From NCBI GenBank assembly GCA_017893485.1, contig CM030366.1, positions 182,989,681 through 183,053,680 of the forward strand: DNA of 64,000 nucleotides, given 5' to 3'. This DNA comes from Hemerocallis citrina (Eukaryota > Streptophyta > Magnoliopsida > Asparagales > Asphodelaceae). Both the position numbers and the translations under genes were made by a program. Numbering within the stretch: the first letter of the stretch is position 1; the number at the start of each line of letters is the position of its first letter. Shown in pieces: positions 54,412 through 64,000 of the stretch. The notes beneath the pieces were generated by a model, which worked only from the letters and a program-made list of their open reading frames with translations, was not told the origin of the DNA and made no database searches.

Positions 54412-57331
54412 TCTCTCCCGCCGCTCTCTCTCCTTCCCCTGCTTTCGAAACCCATCCCCACAGCAACCACCTCCACCCGTCCTCCAACCATTGACTGCCG
54501 AAGCCCTATCAACACTGACGACCTTACCCTCATCGTCAGCACCTCGCGCCACCCTCGATGCCCAACCCCGATCATCCTCGCCTTCCCCCACCGCCAGTGC
54601 CTTCGACCCCCACCTCAACTGCAGCCCCGCAAGCACCCATCGACCACCACCATCGCCCTTCATCGTCCACCGCACTTCTCCTCCATATGTCGACCTCCAC
54701 TGCAGCAGCCCTATCGTCTTCCTTGTCAACTACCACCGTCGATTGCCCTTCCCTTCGCTTGACAACCCTGCCGACTGTCGCTGCCTCTTACCATGTTGCT
54801 GTTGGTCTTGCTGTGCCGTTGCCTTTTCCTGTTCTTGTGGTTATTGCTGCCTCTTGCACGTGTGTTGCCCGTACATGTTTTGCACATGTTGTCGCTATTC
54901 CGTTCTTTGCACGTGTATTATTGTCGTCAGGATTCTTGTCCCGTTATTCTTTTGCTTTCAGAGTTGTCATCTTTAAGGTAAGTTTTCTCTTGAACTAGTT
55001 TTATTATTCTTGTTCAAGAGTTTTCTTTGATCTCTGCAAGTAATTCCTCTTCAATTATCATATTTTATCTGTTTGAAACCTTTTTAAAGATTTTATTACA
55101 GATTCATCGGCGAAAAAAGTAGTAGTTCTCTTTTCGTGCCTGTTATACATAGTGACATGCATACATGACATGAATACTTAGATTAGGAATATGTATATAG
55201 ACATTGATGATTGAATGCTTTCTGTTTGAATGTAAAGATCATGATATGTTGATAATAATTTGTCTCACCAATAGTAGAATTTCATCTTAAATATTAAGTA
55301 TGATTTCAATAAACTATTGTTTGAAATTATATGCTGGCTTATTTATTTTGTTGTCTTTTAATAATAATCTACTTGCTGGTTTGCTGTTTGCTCCGTGTTG
55401 CTTTGAGTTTTTGACATAGTTTCTGTCATAATTTAATGTAACTTTGTAAACATCATCTGTAGCATTTTGAATCTATTTTCCAAAACTTTTTATAGAACTA
55501 GATTCCGATTTACGAACTAAAAGTTATTATATTTTTAGTACTGCTATGTTTCAATTTCTAGATTTCTGTCTAGAGTTACACCGACGTGATTTTCTATTAA
55601 AGTAAAATGTTAACAGTAGAAGTTAAACTTGAAATTTTATATGTTGTTACTAGATAGGACTGGGAGTCACTTTATTATTTTATATGATTATTGGATAATT
55701 TTTAGACCTTTTATAAATATGAAAATTTGACCCAGGTTGGTGTTAGAACACTAGTTCAGTAGAGAACCTGATTTTTGACCTAACTACAGATAATATCATT
55801 TAAAAGTTATTAAATAGGAGTTATAGTCCCGTGTATTTGGAATCCAGATCGTCTAACGATTTTACAATCCGACCTACAGATTTCAAGATATTCATATTTT
55901 CGCACAGTGACATCTAAATTCCAGAATGCAGTTTGAAAATGCTTTACCCTGTCTAATTAATTAAAACAGTAGGTTGATTTTAAGAAATAAAATCCAATAT
56001 TAATTATGTTGTTACTAAACATTGTTAGGAATTAAAATATAATTTTTAGGAGATTTTCAAATGATTTTACAATCTATTTTTATATACAAGAATTTTGACC
56101 CTAACATGCTTCCTGAACATGTAATCAGTAAAGAATGAGACTATTTACCTATTTTATGTATTTATTATATATCGTATGAATATGCGTTGGAACCGGCAGA
56201 GTGTCTACTTTCCAGAATCTCTGACGGAACCTGATTTGCTTTCCAGTAGAAACGGAAAATTTGACTTTTGTATAACAACGTCTTGCTGTCCAAAATGTGT
56301 GTTTTGTGTTATTTTGTAAATGCATGTTTGATTTTGCATCTAGTAAATAGAATTAGTTATATCATGCATTGCATAGCCTTGACATCTCTTTGACATCACT
56401 TTGAAACATCTTTATCCATTTCATATCCACGTTTGTGTGTAATAAAATATTATCAAGTCGGGGTATTAAGGGTCGACTTAGTAGTGAACAATCGGAGTCT
56501 GTACTCGGAATGAGCCCCTTGTTCTCGCTTGTTTATGGTTATGGATTGTGGATAAATTCTAGTTATTTTCATGGTTTACGGATTCTCATTATTGTTATCA
56601 TGGCGAGTACATGATCTGTTGAGTTCACCACTATAGTCTAAATGATCATTATTTACATGCACCAAACTTGTGGTATGAGACACAGTATTACGTGCATTAG
56701 ATATGATAATAAAATATTAATTAACTTAGATTGATACTTGCATTCTTGTTCATGATTATCGTTATTGACCAGAATCATTGTTTACAGTCATTGTTTATTG
56801 CATCGTTAATTCTAGACCTTTGATGTTAGTATCAACCCTATTACGGCTACTTGATCTTAGTTCTAGTTCACCCTTTATTGATATACCTTGTTTTTCTTGC
56901 TTCTTTGCTTCCATTACTTATTGTCCGTAACTTGCTCTAACGGACAATTTTTCTCACATCTAGTTAATGAGTTTACAGATACCAGAGGAAATTTGACTCA
57001 AGGACTTGGTGAGCAAACTTTCTGAAGATGGAGCAGAAATATTAGACTACCTTGGTTATTTCATGCTATTTGTTTACTTTATTTACTTTTCGTCATACTT
57101 TATATTCCGAGCTTATGTGACCTGAAGTTTACTTTTTCCCATATGTTGGATATTATATTGGTGGATTTATTACATAATTATTTTGAAGTTCATTCATTGT
57201 ATATGTGGTTATTCTTATGTAGTTGTGTTCTCTTGTATATTGTTGAATTAATCTGTTACAGCTATGGATGATGTTCTTATCATTCATTGGGCCTTTGTTA
57301 CGTGCTCGTATCTTGGGAAGCGGGCGTGACA
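53954..57331 (+). repeat. Solo LTR 4, long Del/Tekay-like family
   Basis: It starts TGTAACCCATGTTTCC and ends GGGAAGCGGGCGTGACA, 3,378 bp, in the same orientation as solo LTR 3. Flanks are GAAGA on the left and GACAGA on the right, consistent with a 5-bp duplication altered by one inserted base. Microsatellites (AC)n 54273-54317, (AT)n 54319-54338 and (CT)n 54374-54416 lie in its first 500 bp, followed by TATA-like and leader-like sequence. Confidence 0.82.
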
Positions 57332-58700
57332 GACAGACTGGTGGCGGATAGGCAGTGTGTGGGGGTGAAATAGGTGGAGTGGGTGCATGCAAATGTGGGG
57401 ATGCAGTTGGTGAAGGTGTATGATGATGTGGGGATGCAGGTGGTGTCTCCGTAAGAGGTATAATAGATGGAATGGGAGTAGAAGATGGGAAAGGAGCCAA
57501 AGGAGTGGGATCATATAGAATGCGTGAAGGCATGGCCAGGGAGAGAGGCCCAATAACTGGGGAATCGAGAAAACTAGCATTCTCAGGAGAGGTCAAGTAG
57601 TAGGGAGAGTATTCCACAAAGGAGACATGTCGGAAAATATGAATACGACCCGTCATAGGGTCAAAACAACGAAATTATTTATGTTCTAGACTGAGACCTA
57701 GGTGAACACACTTGGAAACACAAGCGGTGAGCTTCGTGCGCTCAGTGGAAGGGAGAAGGACATAACATGAGCACCAAAAAGTACAAAGCATATTGTAGTC
57801 CGGTGGTGAGTGACGAATAGCCTCATAAGGTGATGTTCCAGATAGGGCAGACGATGGAGTGATGTTAATGAGACTGAAAGACGTCATGAAAGGTTCAGCC
57901 CAGAAAGAACGAGGAGCAGAAGAGGAGAGTAGAAGGATACAAGCCTTCTCAAGAATGTGATGATGCTAGCGTTCAGCTACACCATTCTTCTCATGCGTGT
58001 GAGGGCATGATTGGTGAAAGAATGTACCATGAGATTGAATGATCAATCTCATAGCAGCGGAAGTGTACTCACGAGCCCCGTTTGAGTGAAAGTTTTTGAT
58101 ACACACACCAAACTGAGTGTGAACCATGTTTGTAAAGAACTGATAAATTTCAGGTATCTCAGAGTATTGGCGCATAAGAAACACCCATGTGTATCTAGTA
58201 AAATATTGATGAAACTAACATAATAGAGATAATCTTTGTGAGAAGGTGTAGGAGATGGTCCCCATATGTCAAAGTGAATAAGTTAAAAATGATGGATGGT
58301 TTGAGAAGTGCTTTTGTGATTAAAAGGGAGTGCTATGTATTTTTCTAAATGACAACTCTGACAATCAGACAAATGAGTAAAAAAGAGAGGATCAATGGCA
58401 CCAATACGGGATAAAGTTTTGAGTCAAGACTCACTAATATGTCCTAAACATCGGTGCCACAAATCAGCATCAGAGAGCACAACACCAGCAAAATGAGGAT
58501 GAGATTTATGTGCATGAAGAAAATCTAAATGGTATAGACAACCTTGTCGACTAGCATGTCCAAACTCCTGACCAGTGTGTGAATCGGTAATAGAACATCC
58601 TAAAGAATCAAATGCAACGATAAGACCACTATCGCTCAGCGCACTGATGGAAATAACGTTCATGGATAAATGAGGAGCATAAAGAACATAAGGTAATGTG
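57332..58700 (-). pseudogene. Copia integrase region
   Basis: From right to left on the minus strand: gag-pre-integrase with DLWHRCLGHISES (58424-58663), the core with FGVCIKNFHSNGAREYTSAA and FFHQSCPHTHEKNGVAER (57966-58184), a later part reading SSALSGTSPYEAIRHSPPDY (57675-57887), and a Pro/His-rich linker up to solo LTR 4. The expected SDNG core reads HSNG, so a catalytic Asp is lost. Confidence 0.78.
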
Positions 58701-59913
58701 AGGGTGGGAGAACTAATATACCTTAATTGTGTAGTGAGAAGTTGTGAGTCATCAGCAGTGTGTAGGGATGGAGAGTTTGAGAAAAATGCAATGCTGGTGG
58801 TGAGCAGTGTATAGTTACTAGTAAGATGAAGTGATGCACAATAATCTAAAATTCAGGAAGAATTCATACCAGGAGTAACAGATAATGCAGGGGCAGATGA
58901 GCTAGCAGTAATAGACTGACCAAAGAGCTGGAGTTCCAGCTGAGCGAGGCGATGCTAAAGATTAACCCAATCAGCAGGAGTCGGCAAGGCTGGTGTAATG
59001 GTCATGGCCGAGGATGCAAGTGAAGAAGTGTCGTGAGAAGCAATGAGATTGGTGTTGCTGTGACAGAGATCGAAATGATGACGAAAATGTTGCTGGTGTC
59101 GGGAGTCGGACATGGAGCTGGATGGTGGTACTAGTGTCGGAAGAAGGGGTGGAGCAGGTTAGTAATGGCGCTGGGAGGAGGGAAGATTCCATAATCAGGA
59201 TGATGGCGGTGCTTCTTCTATCTGAATCTGGATGGAGATCGAGATGTGAGGAAGAGTGAAGAGGAAGATGTAACAGCAAGGAAGTCAGTGAAAACTGAAA
59301 GATACTGGTGAGGCTGAGGTTCCATTGGAGAAGAACAAGTACCTGCTTTTTTGTTGATTTTTTTTTTTGGAGTTGCGGGTCGGGTAGGGTTTTGGATTTG
59401 GGTCAGGGTTGGTTGTGGGTCGGGTTAGGATATGAAAATAGGGTATTGAGATATTGGGTTAGGGTTTTTGACAGTGGCGGCTAGGGTTTCGACAAGGAGG
59501 GCAGCGGAGGGAAGTAGCATCTAGGGTTTCGGCAAGGAAGGGAGTGGCGGCGGGTCAGGAAAGCGAGGGGCAATAGAGATGGTGGCAATGATGAGGGTAC
59601 AGGTTGGTGGTATTCGAAGCTGTTTTGGGCATGGGTTCAGGTTAATTTGGTGAGGTTGGGGATCGGTTCAGGTTGGAGTTCAAAGTTTTTGCAGCGCCTG
59701 TATGGGCTGTAGGCGATGGAGAATCGATATCGATGCTGATTGAAGTTGGAGATGCTGATTGAAATTGGGTTTCGGTGATGATGAGGAGCAGTGGAAGGAG
59801 ATGTTGATGCCGGAGTTGTTGGTGATGTTGGCAGTCGCCAGAGTTGGCAGTCGTCGAGGTTGGTGGTTGCCGGAATGGGAATTGTGTGTAGTTAGGAAAA
59901 ACAATTAAGGTTA
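58701..59913 (-). pseudogene. Decayed Copia gag/protease region
   Basis: It lies between the primer-binding site and gag-pre-integrase where gag belongs. Only short interrupted frames remain, and I could not identify a zinc knuckle or the protease DSG motif. The label rests on position. Confidence 0.45.
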
Positions 59914-59927
59914 GGGCTCTCATACCA
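59914..59927 (-). other. Primer-binding site of the Copia element
   Basis: The minus strand reads TGGTATGAGAGCCC immediately after the LTR, one base off the usual TGGTATCAGAGC methionine site. Confidence 0.85.
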
Positions 59928-60082
59928 TGATAAGGTTAACAGAGATACTGGAAAATATAATTGGAATATTATTGGACTGATTAAAACTGAGTACAATGTC
60001 TCTTACATATATAGGAGAGAACCAAAATTTAAACTAACACATATCCCGATATGGACTAAATTTATAATATAATATCTATAAA
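59928..60082 (-). repeat. 5' LTR of the Copia element
   Basis: It shares TGATAAGGTTAA-AGAGATA, AAAATATAATTGGA and ATAATATAATATCTA with the interrupted 3' LTR. Its outer end is a little degraded (ATCTATAA rather than ATCTAACA). Confidence 0.8.
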
Positions 60083-60349
60083 AGAATGCATACAAATTAA
60101 ACAAGTGCTAATAATCCACGCATACTATTTAACTAATCTATAGTTGATTTACAATTGTTGAATATATTTATGATATTATAATCTTCTACCTTCAACATAT
60201 ATAGAAGGGAAGAGAACAGTTGTGAGGAACTGAAATGAGACAATTTATTTAATGATAGTGCTAGCTAACTAAATTCCTGCAAATTAATATACAAAATAGT
60301 TATTTTTGTACGACTAGCTTGCAGTCAAGGGTTGAGCACAGAATGGAAT
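60083..60349. other. No gene recognised
   Basis: AT-rich flank between the Copia and Mutator elements. Confidence 0.4.
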
Positions 60350-60449
60350 AGGATAGAGAAAATTTTGCCGAAATGCCCTCTTTTTTGAAAATAATTAGCG
60401 ACCTACCCTAGTTTCGAAAACATTTAGCGAGTTGCCCTTGTCTGTGACA

Positions 60450-60720
60450 CGTCAGCAACAAACGTTATTGGGAAAAATGGCATCAGCTATTTGTATGTCG
60501 TTATTCCCAATAACGGCATCGCTTTGTGAAAAAATTGTCATGCCGTTATCCCCAATAACGGCATTGCTTATTTTTGTATAGATCTCTACTGTATCAACAT
60601 TGACTCGAGATTGGAAAGCAAAAAAGAAAATAACTGATGCTGTTATTCTGGAGAACGGCATCATTTATACTGATGCCGTGTTCCACAATAACGGCATCAG
60701 TTATTATCTGTTTGCACAAC
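60450..60720. repeat. Palindromic AATAACGGCAT repeats of the MULE terminus
   Basis: About five units of the form GCCGTTATT-NNN-AATAACGGC, more or less degraded, at about 60464, 60494, 60540, 60637 and 60677. They may be transposase-binding sites. Confidence 0.7.
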
Positions 60721-60955
60721 TCCCTATAATCGAAAAACCCCTTTAAAACCCCTTTTCTTCCCCTTCTGATTCGTAAAACGCATCTCCCTCGCATCACTCC
60801 TTTTACCCACAAACCCTAGATCTCATAATCAAAAAATTTCTACCATTTGAGTCCTATAAAATTCCATACATCCTACCTCCTCACTCCCACTCTCATTTTC
60901 AGTCTTCCTCAACAACGAAATTTTTGCTGATGGTTTTTTTGGTTTAATTTGAAAG

Positions 60956-61051
60956 GTATTATCATCTTAACCTTATGTTTGATTTTTATTTCAATGTTTT
61001 GTTTATTTTGAGTAGTGAATGACTTGAATATGTTTTAATTTTTATGCATAG
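60956..61051 (+). other. Probable 5' UTR intron of the transposase gene
   Basis: The donor GAAAG/GTATT and acceptor TTTTATGCATAG bound 96 bp of T-rich sequence that ends two bases before the start ATG. Inferred from splice-site quality only. Confidence 0.45.
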
Positions 61052-61053
61052 GT

Positions 61054-63708
61054 ATGGAATTTGATATCCCTATTTGGTTATATTATGGGGGTGAAGTAAT
61101 TAAGGATCCAAAAATTGGATATTCTTATAGTGATGTTGATCCGGTAATTATTTGGGCTACCCCCAATTTTGGTTACTCAGAATTAATAGATAAGATATAT
61201 GAAGTAACCAATTGGGACAGAAGTGAAATGAGTCTGAAACTGAGAGCCTGTTATTCTGCTGGTAAAGGGGATAGGCAGTACTTCATGTTGGTACCCATAG
61301 ACAGTGACAGTTCTCTGAGGTCTGTCTTGCTTAGGACACTTCATCCAAGTTGTGGTTGGAATATAGTTGAGTTATATATTGATCAAACGAGGCTTCCAAA
61401 TACTACAAGAGTTGTTATCGAAGGTCCAAGGCCCACTAGGATTTTGAGACCATCTGAAGAGTCACACACAAGGATTTCAAATACTATTGGAGATACTAAC
61501 ACATCTCCAACGGTACCTGTTTCCTCCGAATACGAGCAGGTACATCCGACCCCGTTGCCACAAAATTTTTCGGTCGCTGGCATTGCTTTGGAAGACTTTG
61601 ACAACGCCGTTGTAAATAATGACTTGGTAGAAGAGGAAGAAGATGAGGTACGCAGTCTCGAGGATGATGATGAGGAGATCGTCCTTGAAGCTCCAGTTGT
61701 TGAAGCCAATGTTCATGTGCCGGTTAACAATGCCTGCATGTTGCCAAGTCAGGACACAAGTCCAACTATGCGTGGATCGCAATCAAGCGAATGGATGTCC
61801 TGTGCCACCGTACATGAACATGGCCAGTCTTCCATTGGGTCTTCCAACTTGGATGAACTCTTCATTGGTCAAAGATTTCCATCCAAAGATTCTCTACAAC
61901 ATCAAGTGAAGATGTATGCCGTGAAGAACCACAGGGAATTCGTGACGGTAAAATCAAATCGTTGTCTATACCATGTGAAATGTAAATACGCGCCCATCCA
62001 CCATTCAGCCGAGCAGATTGCAGAAAATCCATCACTTCAAAATGTAGTTGGTTGTCCATGGCGCTTGCGTACAATTGTTCCCAAAGGTCGTGATTATTTT
62101 GTGGTGAAACAGCTTGAAGGTGTACACACATGTGTGAATCCTACATTGACTCAGGATCACAGCAAAATTGACTCGACGGTCGTATCGATGATGATAATGG
62201 ATACTCTAAAGGAACAACTCTCAATAATACCAAGAGCCATAATTGGGCAGGTGAAGGGTAGGCTCCAATACACAATATCATATTGGAAAGCTTGGAAGGC
62301 AAAACATAAAGCAATTGAGAAACTATATGGTTCTTTTGAAACAGCGTACACTAAATTACCATATCTACTCAATGCAATTCAAGCTTCAAATCCGGGTACG
62401 GCTGTACAGTGGGCGAAGACTACGACCGGGCCGGGTATAGAAACATTTAAGGGTGTTTTTTGGTCATTCGGTCCTTCGATCGAAAGATTCAAATCATGTA
62501 GACCAGTTATAAGTGTAGACGGTACTCACTTGTACGGAAAATACAAAGGCTGTTTGTTGATTGCGGTTTCACCAGACGCAAACGGGAGGTTGTTTCCGTT
62601 TGCCTTTGCACTTGTTGAAGGTGAAAGCATAGAAACGTGGACATGGTTCATGAACTATATTCGGTGCTTTGTTACAGACCGTGAAGGTCTTTGCGTCCTT
62701 TCGGACCGACATGCCGGTATTTTATCAGCAATGGAAAATGAGTTTGGCACGTGGAGGGAACCATTTGCACATCATCGGTATTGTATGCGGCATTTTTCTA
62801 GCAATTTTTATAAAAAATTTGGTTCGAAATTTTTGATGAATAAATTAAAAGTAATTGCTTGTCAAAATCAGTGGAAAAAGTACGAGAAAAAGATGGCACA
62901 ACTTGAAGCTAGCAATGCTGATGCGACTAATTGGGTTAAGGAAAAAGCAATTGAGAAGTGGGCACTTACTGCTGATGGTGGGCGTAGATATGGTATTATG
63001 ACAACAAATCTGTCCGAAGTTTTCAACTCGGTTCTAAAAGGTGTTCGTAGCTTACCTGTCACCGCAATTGTAGAACAGATATTTTTTCGTCTCAACATGT
63101 ATTTCACCGACCGCCGTGAGGCCGCGCAGACACTTATCGCTGAAGGTAAACTATGGGCACCCTGGATTCAGGATCTTATTGATGTCCGGCGTGAAAAATC
63201 CAATTTACATGAGGCCATAATGTTTAATAATCGCGATGGTGTCATTGGGGTGAAAACGGGCATTAGAATGGACGGTGGATATCAAAAGGGTGGGCATTGG
63301 CATACGGTGGACCTAGAAGGCCGAACTTGTACATGTGGTAAATTTCAACTGTTCCACGTTCCATGCTCTCATGTGTTAGCGGCATGTGCTTCCCGGGCGC
63401 TTGATTATCAACCGTACATAGATCCTTTCTACTCTACAGATTCGTTAGCAAAAACATGGGCACCATCTTTCAATCCTATCCCAGACGAATCTTATTGGCC
63501 TACCCAAAGTGCACCGGTACTAATTGTTGATCCTAGTCTTCGTCGGGTAAAGGGGAGGCCTAAGAGTACTCGTATCCGCAATGACATGGACGCTCGAGAA
63601 GGTGAGAGTAGTGAAAAAGTATGTTCAAAATGTGGTGTGAGCGGGCATAATAGACGCAGTTGTAAGAATGTACAAAGTGTGGGGACTTCACAATCTACCC
63701 GCACTTGA
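61054..63708 (+). CDS. MULE transposase, intact, 884 residues
   Basis: One uninterrupted frame. Residues 1-125 form an N-terminal domain also seen in plant MuDR relatives (IPIWLYYGGEVIKD). A Mu-type DNA-binding domain spans about 266-360 (FIGQRFPSKDSLQ, VGCPWRLRTIVPKG, GVHTC). The DDE catalytic domain has Asp489 (ISVDGTHLYGKYKG), Asp551 (VLSDRHAGILSA) and Glu655 (TTNLSEVFNSVL), with the YCMRHFSSNF motif between them. A SWIM zinc finger lies at 759-773 (C759, C761, C771, H773), and a CCHC knuckle at 857-870 (CSKCGVSGHNRRSC). The length is normal for the family. It would cut and paste the element in the nucleus. Lack of stops suggests recent activity or domestication; the adjoining terminal repeats favour a transposon. 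Confidence 0.95.
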   Translation: MEFDIPIWLYYGGEVIKDPKIGYSYSDVDPVIIWATPNFGYSELIDKIYEVTNWDRSEMSLKLRACYSAGKGDRQYFMLVPIDSDSSLRSVLLRTLHPSCGWNIVELYIDQTRLPNTTRVVIEGPRPTRILRPSEESHTRISNTIGDTNTSPTVPVSSEYEQVHPTPLPQNFSVAGIALEDFDNAVVNNDLVEEEEDEVRSLEDDDEEIVLEAPVVEANVHVPVNNACMLPSQDTSPTMRGSQSSEWMSCATVHEHGQSSIGSSNLDELFIGQRFPSKDSLQHQVKMYAVKNHREFVTVKSNRCLYHVKCKYAPIHHSAEQIAENPSLQNVVGCPWRLRTIVPKGRDYFVVKQLEGVHTCVNPTLTQDHSKIDSTVVSMMIMDTLKEQLSIIPRAIIGQVKGRLQYTISYWKAWKAKHKAIEKLYGSFETAYTKLPYLLNAIQASNPGTAVQWAKTTTGPGIETFKGVFWSFGPSIERFKSCRPVISVDGTHLYGKYKGCLLIAVSPDANGRLFPFAFALVEGESIETWTWFMNYIRCFVTDREGLCVLSDRHAGILSAMENEFGTWREPFAHHRYCMRHFSSNFYKKFGSKFLMNKLKVIACQNQWKKYEKKMAQLEASNADATNWVKEKAIEKWALTADGGRRYGIMTTNLSEVFNSVLKGVRSLPVTAIVEQIFFRLNMYFTDRREAAQTLIAEGKLWAPWIQDLIDVRREKSNLHEAIMFNNRDGVIGVKTGIRMDGGYQKGGHWHTVDLEGRTCTCGKFQLFHVPCSHVLAACASRALDYQPYIDPFYSTDSLAKTWAPSFNPIPDESYWPTQSAPVLIVDPSLRRVKGRPKSTRIRNDMDAREGESSEKVCSKCGVSGHNRRSCKNVQSVGTSQSTRT

Positions 63709-64000
63709 ATATTTTCCTAGTTATTGGATGTTAGTTAAATGTTTTCCTTTGTAAGTGTTAGTACGAAATTTTAAAGTTGTTTCCGAATGTTGAGTAATTT
63801 ACGTTTAAATTATTTGGAATGAGATTTGTGGTTTTAATCAATGGTGGACATAGTTAAATTTGTTGTTTATAATAAAACAGGACAAAATATGCATAGAAAC
63901 ATGCACAACTGTTCATTTAACAGATGTCGTTATTAAGAATAACGGCATCTTTGATCTATGCCGTTACTCTCAAAGACGACTGTGGAGACAGAAAGTTTGG
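63709..64000 (+). other. 3' part of the MULE
   Basis: AT-rich 3' UTR-like sequence, then GATGTCGTTATTAAGAATAA and ATGCCGTTACTCTC repeats that mirror those left of the gene. The terminus itself is not in the window. Confidence 0.6.

Larger units (their letters stand above)
46928..60082 (-). mobile_element. Ty1/Copia element, broken by two solo LTRs and a MITE
   Basis: LTRs of about 155-160 bp start TGATAAGGTTAA on the plus strand at 46928 and 59928. On the minus strand the 5' LTR is at 59928-60082, followed by the primer-binding site. Gag-pre-integrase, integrase, RT and RNase H fragments follow in Copia order, then a polypurine tract (CAAGAGGGAGTG) before the 3' LTR. The target duplication may be GAATC/GAATG (imperfect). 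Stripped of insertions it would be about 4.6 kb. All domains contain frameshifts or stops. Confidence 0.85.
60350..64000 (+). mobile_element. Mutator-like element (MULE) with intact transposase, right end outside
   Basis: The left terminal zone begins near 60357 (AAAATTTTGCCGAAATGCCC) and carries palindromic CCGTTATT/AATAACGG repeats. The same repeats reappear, with the complementary arrangement, at 63923-63975 after the transposase, so the element's right end is probably just past 64000. It is a candidate autonomous copy. Confidence 0.8.

Overview
The window is nuclear DNA of a flowering plant, most likely a eudicot. The evidence is an intronless P-class PPR gene, an NDR1/HIN1-like LEA_2 gene, fragments of plant genes (HDA14-like deacetylase, augmin AUG6, LHW-type bHLH), and a dense mix of plant transposon types: Ty3 chromovirus, Tat and Del/Tekay-like, Ty1/Copia, L1-type LINE, Helitron, hAT, PIF/Harbinger and Mutator. 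Roughly four fifths of it is transposon-derived. Only two ordinary host genes look intact: the PPR gene (12675-14762, minus) and the LEA_2 gene (45950-46627, plus). A third intact coding region, a Mutator-like transposase (61054-63708), belongs to a mobile element.

Layout. 1-4253: chromovirus with most of pol deleted, between a partial 5' LTR and a 3' LTR. 4343-7900: decayed LINE, minus strand, cut off inside RT. 8312-8612: orphan last exon of an HDA14-like gene. 8913-12023: solo Copia LTR, a 112-bp tandem triplication and a short Helitron. 12417-14762: PPR gene with a probable spliced 3' UTR. 14852-26707: Helitron cluster (several copies, one pair forming a large palindrome), carrying nested MITEs and an almost complete 7.5-kb LINE with a 16-bp target duplication. 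27295-33673: a foldback element in a (TA)n tract, then a Helitron carrying an AUG6 fragment and split by a solo LTR. 34059-44792: a 10.7-kb Tat-type element with two 586-bp LTRs and a gag region but no recognisable pol, split by a hAT element and a solo LTR. 45038-46627: hAT remnant, then the LEA_2 gene. 46928-60082: Copia element (minus) broken by two solo LTRs and a MITE; one solo LTR contains a foldback and a hAT element that captured a bHLH exon. 60350-64000: Mutator element with an intact 884-aa transposase, running off the window.

The window is mainly a record of nested insertions. Target-site duplications read directly from the sequence place most of them: CGAAT, TGCTC and GATAC for three solo LTRs, ATTAT for the Tat element, CTCTTAAC and TTYTTAAC for two hATs, AGTATATAT for a Mutator MITE, TAA for Harbinger-type MITEs, and a 16-bp duplication for the LINE. 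Four long solo LTRs of one family with no internal region point to frequent LTR-LTR recombination. I see no operons, CRISPR arrays, tRNA or rRNA genes. Family names come from motif recognition by eye, without searches.
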